From NCBI GenBank assembly GCA_030641695.1, contig DAOWGY010000018.1, positions 1 to 11,473 of the forward strand: a stretch of 11,473 nucleotides of DNA. The letters run 5' to 3'. Under the pieces are notes generated by a model that worked only from the letters and a program-made list of their open reading frames with translations, was not told where the DNA came from and did no database searches. Every line of letters begins with the position of its first letter. The stretch's first letter is position 1. Made by a program: the position numbers and the translations under genes. Shown piece after piece: positions 1 through 4,864 of the stretch. This DNA comes from Gammaproteobacteria bacterium (lineage in GTDB: Bacteria > Pseudomonadota > Gammaproteobacteria > Steroidobacterales > Woeseiaceae).

Positions 1-399
1 AATGATCTCTACGGTCCAGACGCCGTTGCCCATCTTGCCGCTCACGAGCCCCATGATCTGGCCGCACTTCTGCGCGCCCTCGCCGGAATCGCTGACGATT
101 TCGACGATTTGCTGGTCTACCTGGCGGACGCCTCGATCTGCCTGTCCGCTACCGTTGTGACCCTTGGCCGGCGCCGCTTTCGAATCGGCAGGTTCGCCGT
201 CCTGATCGGCCCGGGTCTTTTCGATTTCGTCGCGAAACTCCTCGATGGCCGCCCAGCGCGCTTCGCGCGCGGCCTCGATGTCGTCGGTATGCAACGAGCG
301 TCGCAGATCATAGCCGAGGACGCGACGCAGCGTACGCGGCACCGCAATCTTGACCCACCAGATTTTATTGCGTTGAAACAGATACTTAGTGTCTTCCAT
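1..399 (-). CDS. DUF6538-like N-terminal domain protein, partial (recombinase-related?)
   Basis: The reading frame starts at the ATG at 399-397 and stays open for 133 codons to the left edge, so the C-terminus is outside the window. A Shine-Dalgarno-like GAAAGG lies 5 nt before the ATG, and no in-frame start is seen in the roughly 70 nt upstream. Residues 5-60 (YLFQRNKIWWVKIAVPRTL, then RRSLHTDDIEAAREAR) resemble DUF6538, a short module found at the N-terminus of many phage-type tyrosine recombinases. Residues 61-95 are a hydrophilic, probably disordered linker rich in Ala, Gly, Asp and Gln. The last 40 residues (VDQQIVEIVSDSGEGAQKCG onward) do not look like the usual SAM-like core-binding domain, so this need not be an active integrase. 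Family membership is from memory of the pattern. The frame and start are well supported; the function is uncertain. Confidence 0.6.
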   Translation of the reverse strand, partial: MEDTKYLFQRNKIWWVKIAVPRTLRRVLGYDLRRSLHTDDIEAAREARWAAIEEFRDEIEKTRADQDGEPADSKAAPAKGHNGSGQADRGVRQVDQQIVEIVSDSGEGAQKCGQIMGLVSGKMGNGVWTVEII

Positions 400-618
400 C
401 TGTACCTTTCGGCACCGCAGGCATGTGCCTGACGATGCGTACCTCCTGATCCGTTGACGTCGATGTACCTGCGGAGATTGATGGAATCCCCGCTGTGCGC
501 CAATAAGAGTAATCCAAGCGGAATTAGGTGATTGTCACGATAGACAGCCTCTTGCAGGGACACTAACTTGGCAGCCGGAAGAGGCTGATTTGTACCGGCA
601 ACCCGTCAGGAGGCGGTC
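400..618. other. Intergenic region between divergent genes
   Basis: This 219-bp stretch separates the minus-strand DUF6538-like gene from the plus-strand small Cys-rich gene and should hold both promoters. I see no convincing gene, tRNA or repeat array in it. The only sigma70-like candidate on the plus strand is TTGACG at 454-459 and ATTGAT at 477-482 with a 17-bp spacer; its -10 box is poor (3 of 6). A short perfect inverted repeat at 418-431 is listed separately. Confidence 0.5.
418..431. repeat. Perfect inverted repeat, possible operator
   Basis: CAGGCA-TG-TGCCTG is a perfect 6-bp inverted repeat with a 2-nt centre, 19 bp upstream of the start codon of the minus-strand DUF6538-like gene. 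Its position in the 5' leader fits an autoregulatory operator or a small RNA hairpin. A 12-bp symmetry can arise by chance, so this is a weak call. Confidence 0.3.
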
Positions 619-990
619 ATGCGGCGACAACTGATCGAGGCGCTTACCTACCCGAGATTGCTACTACTCAGAATCATCGAAGAGCAGGACTGTCCGCACG
701 ACAGCCTGTTCGAAGCGACGAGCGATCGCTGTCATCAGTGTGATCTGAATCGAGAGTGCCACTGGGCGACCTGTCTGAACGACTTTGCAGATCTGAAGGA
801 CAAGCCCCTGTATACGCTGAACGCCTCGCTGCGATACGGCGTGAAGCTTGTCGAGTCGATGAACAGTGAGTTGCAGCACGATGAGAGCATGTGTACCTGT
901 GAGGCTTGTTCCTGGGTCCGGGACGCACAACGGCTTATTGAGGAATTCGAAGCACGTCTCGCACCAAACGCCTACCGGCCTGTGCACTAG
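619..990 (+). CDS. Small cysteine-rich hypothetical protein (123 aa)
   Basis: I do not recognise the family. The ATG at 619 has a strong AGGAGG Shine-Dalgarno sequence 6 nt upstream, and the frame ends at TAG 988-990. The product has eight cysteines in an ordered layout: C25, then C38-x2-C41-x5-C47-x4-C52, then C92-x-C94-x2-C97. This spacing suggests one or two bound metal ions (zinc or an Fe-S cluster). The N-terminus (residues 1-20) is a hydrophobic amphipathic stretch with Arg residues, too short and charged for a confident membrane segment, and the rest looks helical and soluble. The next gene begins 45 nt downstream on the same strand and carries the same C-x2-C-x5-C core, so the two are probably co-transcribed and may share a role. 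Function unknown. Confidence 0.75.
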   Translation: MRRQLIEALTYPRLLLLRIIEEQDCPHDSLFEATSDRCHQCDLNRECHWATCLNDFADLKDKPLYTLNASLRYGVKLVESMNSELQHDESMCTCEACSWVRDAQRLIEEFEARLAPNAYRPVH

Positions 991-1035
991 ACTTGCCGCG
1001 GCCGGAAGACATGGAGCTTATTGAGGAGATCATCT

Positions 1036-1362
1036 ATGGATAACTCACTGATTCAAATAGTCGGCGCTGTCCTGATGATAGCCGTCACCGTGGGCCTGGT
1101 TATCACCTGGCGGAGGTACCAGGCAAAGAACTCGGAGCGGCGCATGCTGACCATGCTCGAGTCTGTCGGTCTCGATCCCGCGATCGCCTCCAGCGGTGAT
1201 TTGAATGCGATAATGCACGAGGTCCGCGAACGATGTCGGCATTGTCAGTCTGAAGACGTCTGCGAGCGTTGGTTGAAGGGCGAAGAAGAGGGCGAGAATT
1301 ACTTTTGCCCGAATTCGAGAGTATTCGAGATACTCAGCAAGCACAGCATTGCTGTGGAGTAG
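1036..1362 (+). CDS. DUF6455-like membrane-anchored Cys protein (108 aa)
   Basis: The start is the ATG at 1036, chosen over an in-frame TTG at 1021 because GAGGAG (1023-1028) lies between them at good Shine-Dalgarno distance. Residues 5-25 form one hydrophobic membrane segment followed by a positive WRRYQAK stretch, predicting an N-out, C-in anchor. The soluble part carries MLESVGLDPA (40-49) and a cysteine set C67-x2-C70-x5-C76-x-x-W-L and F-C91-P-N. That is the pattern I recall for DUF6455, a small proteobacterial family of unknown function with a probable metal site. It lies 45 nt after the preceding Cys-rich gene and converges on fdxA with a 42-bp gap, in which I see only a weak TAATT/AATTA pairing and no real terminator. 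Confidence 0.75.
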   Translation: MDNSLIQIVGAVLMIAVTVGLVITWRRYQAKNSERRMLTMLESVGLDPAIASSGDLNAIMHEVRERCRHCQSEDVCERWLKGEEEGENYFCPNSRVFEILSKHSIAVE

Positions 1363-1404
1363 TAATTATTTTCAGCGCCCGCTTCGACAACGCCGACAAT
1401 TAAT

Positions 1405-1728
1405 CTATCGTTCCAGATACTCGAGCTTGTTCTTTACGTCGTGCCAGTCATCTGCGTCAATCGGCGCGTCTTTTATTTCCGTGATAACGGGCCAGCCCCG
1501 GGACAATTCGTCATTGAGTGAGAGAAACTGTTGCTGATCTTCAGGTAGTTCGTCTTCCGGGTAGATCGCTTCGACCGGGCATTCAGGTTCGCACAGCGTG
1601 CAGTCGATACACTCTTCAGGATCGATCACCAGCATATTCGGCCCTTCGTGAAAGCAATCCACCGGGCATACCTCGACACAGTCTGTCAGTTTGCATTTGA
1701 TGCAGCTCTCGGTGACGACAAATGTCAT
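1405..1728 (-). CDS. fdxA: Seven-iron ferredoxin, FdxA type ([3Fe-4S][4Fe-4S])
   Basis: A small soluble electron carrier of 107 aa, the usual length of the FdxA/Azotobacter FdI family. The N-terminal cluster-binding region reads C9-I-K-C12-x4-C17-x3-C21-P-V-D-C25, followed by C40-I-D-C43-T-L-C46-x3-C50-P. By comparison with FdI, C9, C17 and C50 should hold the [3Fe-4S] cluster, and C21, C40, C43 and C46 the low-potential [4Fe-4S] cluster. The family-typical C-terminal extension (roughly residues 60-107) is present. I chose the ATG at 1728 because the protein then begins MTFVV like its relatives, although the frame is open further upstream; a modest AAGGG precedes it. The gene is divergent from the CoA ligase. 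In this setting it could supply low-potential electrons to the HcrA/C-type reductase or to BoxB; that link is inference. Confidence 0.93.
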   Translation of the reverse strand: MTFVVTESCIKCKLTDCVEVCPVDCFHEGPNMLVIDPEECIDCTLCEPECPVEAIYPEDELPEDQQQFLSLNDELSRGWPVITEIKDAPIDADDWHDVKNKLEYLER

Positions 1729-1759
1729 GTTTCGCGCCCTTGCGGTCTGGCCAGCCGCA

Positions 1760-1788
1760 AAACTATTCGAAGTGAAAAAGCATATCAA
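1760..1788 (-). promoter_or_regulatory. Candidate sigma70-like promoter of fdxA
   Basis: On the minus strand, TTGATA (plus 1783-1788) and TAGTTT (plus 1760-1765) are separated by 17 bp. The -35 matches consensus at 5 of 6 positions and the -10 at only 3 of 6. Transcription would start near 1753, inside an imperfect palindrome at 1741-1759 (TGCGG-T-CTGGCCAG-CCGCA), which could be an operator or a leader hairpin. Confidence 0.35.
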
Positions 1789-1801
1789 GGGCAACCAGGG
1801 A

Positions 1802-1816
1802 ACATCATGCAAAGCG
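1802..1816 (+). repeat. Direct repeat copy 1, TGCA core (candidate operator)
   Basis: ACATCATGCAAAGCG matches the copy at 1901-1915 at 13 of 15 positions, 99 bp apart, in the same orientation. It contains a TGCA core, as reported for binding sites of the BzdR/BoxR regulators. It lies upstream of the candidate fdxA -35 box. Confidence 0.45.
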
Positions 1817-1869
1817 ACGCAAATCATCAATTTCTCCATCGCTCGAGCCGCTGCAGGATAATTCCTGTT

Positions 1870-1898
1870 TTGACCTGTCGATACGCTGCGGTTATCGT
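1870..1898 (+). promoter_or_regulatory. Candidate sigma70-like promoter of the CoA ligase gene
   Basis: TTGACC (1870-1875, 5 of 6 to consensus) is followed after exactly 17 bp by TATCGT (1893-1898, 4 of 6). The predicted transcription start is near 1905, within the second direct repeat, so a protein bound there would block initiation. The leader to the TTG start codon would be about 45 nt. Confidence 0.5.
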
Positions 1899-1900
1899 CG

Positions 1901-1915
1901 ACATCCTGCAAAGTG
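1901..1915 (+). repeat. Direct repeat copy 2, TGCA core (candidate operator)
   Basis: ACATCCTGCAAAGTG matches copy 1 (1802-1816) at 13 of 15 positions. It overlaps the predicted transcription start of the ligase promoter, a classic position for a repressor site. Binding by the BoxR-type repressor encoded at 3853-4800 is an inference based on the shared TGCA core. Confidence 0.45.
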
Positions 1916-1949
1916 TACGATCCAGTACGGCCAGGAGGCGGAACAGGTT

Positions 1950-3506
1950 TTGCTTGTCGGTGACTTTCTTCGTGATTCAGCAAGGCGCACACCCGATCGT
2001 GTAGCGCTGACGGGGCGCGGTGAGTGTCTGAGCTATGCTCAGTTTGACGAGCGTGCGAACCGACTCGCCAACGCATTGCTTGGCCTGCGGCTGCGAAAGG
2101 CCGCCAAAGTGGCCATCCTGTCCACGAATTCCCCGCAATACGCGGTTGCCTATTTTGCCATTGCCAGGACTCCGTATGTGTCGGTTCACTGTTCGACGCG
2201 CAGCACGGACAGTGAACTGGCTTATGTACTGAACAAGACAAAAGTGGAAGTCCTGTTCTTCGAACGCCGATTCATGTCGATGATTGATGGTGTCTTGTCG
2301 AAACTCGAAAAACCGCCGAGGCTCATCGTGCTCAATCCCGGCAACGAAACAGAGCGCCGACATGGCGAGGCGACCGATATAGACCAATTTGTCCGCGGGA
2401 GGCCGGCAAGTAGTCCGGCCGTTGACCTCGAAGAACGCGATCCCCTGGCCATTACGTTGACCGGCGGAACGACAGGATTACCCAAAGCCGTACTCGTCAG
2501 CCATAAGGCAAGATGCGCGTCGGCGGCCGCTGCTGCCCGGGATTTCGGTCTGGACGAGAACGATATCGTGATTGTGTCCACACCGCTCTTCCATACGGCC
2601 GGGTTGTTCGTCTGGTTTGCGACGGCGGTAATGCTCGGCACATCGGTCGTGTTACCTGAGGAGTGGGATGCGGTCGAGTTCATGAGAACTGTTGAGCAGG
2701 AGAAAGTGACGGCAGCCTTCCTGGTTCCGAGTCAACTCAACGACCTGATTACACACCCCGAATTTTCGGCAACACGCCTCGCGACATTGCGCAACATAGG
2801 CTATGCCGGAGCCCCTATGGGACGTGCCTTGTTCGATCGAATCCGGGCGGCACTGCCGCACGTTGCGTTTACCGAAAATTACGGCCAGTCGGAAGCCTGC
2901 CCGATGACCATCCGTTGTGAGAGACACGGCATCGGTAAATGGGACACCGTTGGTCGTGTAGCGTCGAACGCCGAAATCGGGGTAGTGGATCAGTCTGGCA
3001 ATTTGCTGCCCGCGGGCGAGATTGGCGAAATCGTTACGCGTGGCGATCAACTGTTCGACGAATACTTCAATGATCCGGAGGAGACTGCCGAAGCGTTTAG
3101 ATTGCCGGATGGGTGGCTGCTGACAGGAGACGTCGGTTTACTCGACGAAGATGGTTTCCTGACATTGGTCGATCGATCCAGGGACATGCTGGTCTCCGGG
3201 GGCGAGAATGTGTATCCGGCCGAAATCGAGAACGCTCTTTACCAGCATGATGCCGTTGCCGAGTGTGCAGTGTTCGGTATCCCCGACGAACGTTGGGGAG
3301 AAGTGCCGGTGGCGCACGTGGTGTTGTCAACGGGTGCTTTTGTCAGCGAAGAAGAATTGATCGATTTCTGTGCAGCAAGAATAGCCAGATTCAAGCGGCC
3401 GAGATCCATCAAATTCGAGGACAGCTTGCCGAAGACCCCGGTCGGAAAAATTCAGAAGAATGCATTACGAGAGCCGTACTGGGAGGGTCGGGACAGGAAG
3501 ATATGA
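1950..3506 (+). CDS. AMP-forming acyl/aryl-CoA ligase (ANL superfamily)
   Basis: Activates a carboxylic acid to its CoA thioester through an acyl-adenylate. The start is a TTG at 1950, with AGGAGG at 1933-1938 (11-nt spacing); this gives 518 aa, the usual length. Seen in order: the phosphate-binding loop LTGGTTGLPKAV (170-181), YGQSE (311-315), the hinge region GWLLTGD (388-394), RSRDMLVSGGENVYPAEIE (409-427), and the C-terminal KTPVGK with catalytic Lys500. The P-loop has Gly-Gly where Ser-Gly is common and Ala where Gly usually follows PK. The SGGENVYPAEIE motif is that of the broad fatty-acid/feruloyl/cyclohexanecarboxylate ligase groups rather than classical benzoate-CoA ligase. The substrate cannot be read from sequence; beside a box/hcr operon, benzoate, 4-hydroxybenzoate or a precursor acid is likely. 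It converges on the [2Fe-2S] ferredoxin gene. Confidence 0.9.
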   Translation: MLVGDFLRDSARRTPDRVALTGRGECLSYAQFDERANRLANALLGLRLRKAAKVAILSTNSPQYAVAYFAIARTPYVSVHCSTRSTDSELAYVLNKTKVEVLFFERRFMSMIDGVLSKLEKPPRLIVLNPGNETERRHGEATDIDQFVRGRPASSPAVDLEERDPLAITLTGGTTGLPKAVLVSHKARCASAAAAARDFGLDENDIVIVSTPLFHTAGLFVWFATAVMLGTSVVLPEEWDAVEFMRTVEQEKVTAAFLVPSQLNDLITHPEFSATRLATLRNIGYAGAPMGRALFDRIRAALPHVAFTENYGQSEACPMTIRCERHGIGKWDTVGRVASNAEIGVVDQSGNLLPAGEIGEIVTRGDQLFDEYFNDPEETAEAFRLPDGWLLTGDVGLLDEDGFLTLVDRSRDMLVSGGENVYPAEIENALYQHDAVAECAVFGIPDERWGEVPVAHVVLSTGAFVSEEELIDFCAARIARFKRPRSIKFEDSLPKTPVGKIQKNALREPYWEGRDRKI

Positions 3507-3509
3507 CAT

Positions 3510-3529
3510 ACGCATCCCGGCGATGCCGT
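3510..3529. terminator. Hairpin between convergent genes, possible bidirectional terminator
   Basis: ACGCATC and GATGCCGT can pair as a 7-bp stem with one bulged C and a CCGGC loop. It sits in the 22-bp gap between the stop codons of the CoA ligase (plus) and the [2Fe-2S] ferredoxin (minus), where a shared terminator is expected. No strong T-run follows on either strand, so efficiency is doubtful. Confidence 0.35.
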
Positions 3530-3849
3530 TAGATTTGTAGTTCGGGCAGGCGCACGACGAGCCCGTCTAGCTCATCGCTGACCTCGATCTGGCAACTCAG
3601 GCGACTGGTTTCCTGAATGTCCATCGCGCATTCGATCATGTCCTCCTCGATATGCTGCGCAGAGCCGGTAGCCGCCACCCACGCCGGATCCACATAGACG
3701 TGACAGGTTGCACAACTGCAGGCGCCACCACACTCGGCTTCGATACCCGGAATATTGTTGTTTATGGCACCCTCCATGACACTCATTCCTGATGACACGT
3801 CGACCACGTGAGATGTTCCGTCGAATTCGATGTAAGTAATCTTTGCCAT
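3529..3849 (-). CDS. Adrenodoxin-type [2Fe-2S] ferredoxin (106 aa)
   Basis: A small soluble one-electron carrier. The cluster ligands are C40-x5-C46-x2-C49 (within ECGGACSCATCHVYVD) and C86 (within SRLSCQI), the spacing of the vertebrate/bacterial adrenodoxin class that commonly serves oxygenases. An extra cysteine, C44, lies inside the cluster loop, as in many bacterial members. The gene starts 3 nt after the stop of the BoxR-type regulator and is therefore in its operon. Because the O2-using BoxB needs reducing equivalents and no boxA reductase is seen here, this ferredoxin is a reasonable candidate electron donor to BoxB; this is inference. No ferredoxin reductase gene lies in the window. 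Confidence 0.92.
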   Translation of the reverse strand: MAKITYIEFDGTSHVVDVSSGMSVMEGAINNNIPGIEAECGGACSCATCHVYVDPAWVAATGSAQHIEEDMIECAMDIQETSRLSCQIEVSDELDGLVVRLPELQI

Positions 3850-3852
3850 GCA

Positions 3853-4800
3853 TCAGGCTTCCAGCGTGTCGTTGGTGTTGTTCTTCGATCCCTGCGGTGT
3901 AATGCGAATCAATTCAGCCACGCAGTCTTCAATGCTCCTGCCATTGGTGTCAATCGAGGCGTGTGCCCTGGCATAAAGCTCCCGTCGCTCCGACAAAATC
4001 CCGCGCAAGTCTGCCATGGCGTCTTCCTGATTTGCCATCGGCCTGACATCGCCCTCTGCCCTGAGGCGCCGCATGTACTCTGCCGGTTCAGCGTGCAACC
4101 AGACGACAAAACAGGTGGTCAACAAGGTGTTGAGCATTTTCGGGTCCGTGACAATACTGCCGCCTGTCTCCACCACGCAACGGTCGTATTGCTTGAGCGT
4201 CTGCATCAGCGCTTTCTCTTCAAGGCGCCTGTAACCGGTTTGACCGGACAGCGAGAATATTTCGGATGCGCTCATCCCTGCGAGTAATTCGATCTCGCTA
4301 CCCAGGCGCACAAACGGGACGTCAATATGCTTTGCGAGTAATCGTCCCTGGCTGGTCTTGCCCGCGCCGCGCAGACCGATCAATGCGATTCGGCGCCGGG
4401 ATTCCACTGGCACCGAGAAATTCTCTGACAACATCTGCAGGAATGCCTTGTGAGTGTCGGGGCTCAATTCCCGCAGCAAATCGGCAATCAGTACTTCCTC
4501 CGCGGTTTGCCGCTCACGCGTCTGTAGCAGATCGCTGGGTTCCGTACGCAATGCGGCCGCAACGCGGGCGAGCAGAACGACGGAGATATTGCCCTGCCCC
4601 TGCTCGAGTTGTGCGAGGTAGCGTTCCGAAACACCCGAGTCCCGGGCCAGTGCCTTGCGTGTCATGCTGCGGTGTGCCCGCAGCGTGCGCACGCGGTCGC
4701 CCAAAATGCCCAACAGGCGCGCGGACTGGATTTCACTTGTTTCTGGACGTACGGACATCTCGTTTGCGATCTTCAATTTGGCAGGGGGTGCCTTGCTCAT
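3853..4800 (-). CDS. boxR: BoxR/BzdR-type transcriptional regulator (XRE HTH + shikimate-kinase-like)
   Basis: A 315-aa, two-domain regulator. Residues 33-92 form an XRE/Cro-type helix-turn-helix (LGDRVRTLRAHRSMTRKAL, then SGVSERYLAQLEQGQGNIS). Residues 137-302 resemble shikimate kinase, with a Walker A loop GLRGAGKT (142-149), an ETGGSIV segment (211-217) and a lid-like DVRPM (251-255). In the known BoxR and BzdR proteins this C-terminal domain binds benzoyl-CoA and releases the repressor from box/bzd promoters. The gene is divergent from boxC across 64 bp, the usual arrangement for autoregulation and control of the catabolic operon, and is followed by the [2Fe-2S] ferredoxin gene. The ATG at 4800 lacks a good Shine-Dalgarno sequence; an in-frame ATG at 4758 is an alternative, giving 301 aa, closer to the family length as I recall it. 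Confidence 0.9.
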   Translation of the reverse strand: MSKAPPAKLKIANEMSVRPETSEIQSARLLGILGDRVRTLRAHRSMTRKALARDSGVSERYLAQLEQGQGNISVVLLARVAAALRTEPSDLLQTRERQTAEEVLIADLLRELSPDTHKAFLQMLSENFSVPVESRRRIALIGLRGAGKTSQGRLLAKHIDVPFVRLGSEIELLAGMSASEIFSLSGQTGYRRLEEKALMQTLKQYDRCVVETGGSIVTDPKMLNTLLTTCFVVWLHAEPAEYMRRLRAEGDVRPMANQEDAMADLRGILSERRELYARAHASIDTNGRSIEDCVAELIRITPQGSKNNTNDTLEA

Positions 4801-4864
4801 CAGGGGACGAAAGGTATACTATTATGCATGTTTTTTGGAATATATTGAAGAAAACAGCAATATA
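4801..4864. promoter_or_regulatory. Divergent boxR-boxC control region
   Basis: This 64-bp spacer is clearly more AT-rich than its flanks. On the plus strand, TATACT (4815-4820) is a 5-of-6 match to a -10 box, with a weak TTGCTC -35 (4793-4798, spacer 16). On the minus strand, CATAAT (plus 4821-4826) is a 5-of-6 -10 box with TTCAAT 17 bp upstream (plus 4844-4849). The two -10 elements touch, and the palindrome ATGCAT (4824-4829), with a TGCA core, overlaps the minus-strand -10. Another TGCA spans the boxC start codon at 4866-4869. One repressor bound here could shut both promoters. Promoter boxes are by eye. Confidence 0.5.

Noticed and set aside
389..424. 12-codon leader-like frame (MPAVPKGTDGRH) on the minus strand overlapping the start of the DUF6538-like gene
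   Set aside because: The nearest AGGAGGT is about 17 nt from its ATG, too far, and nothing suggests attenuation; it could be chance.
117..563. 148-codon minus-strand frame starting at 563
   Set aside because: It overlaps the DUF6538-like frame in another phase, and its Arg-rich C-terminal part has no domain; the frame from 399 has the Shine-Dalgarno sequence and domain match.
1729..2241. N-terminal extension of the seven-iron ferredoxin to 278 aa
   Set aside because: It would run through the ligase promoter and opposite the ligase coding region; the extension is low-complexity, and the family begins at MTFVV.
4655..4864. Upstream extension of boxC
   Set aside because: The frame is open but antisense to boxR and lacks similarity to the known BoxC N-terminus; the ATG at 4865 gives the expected protein.
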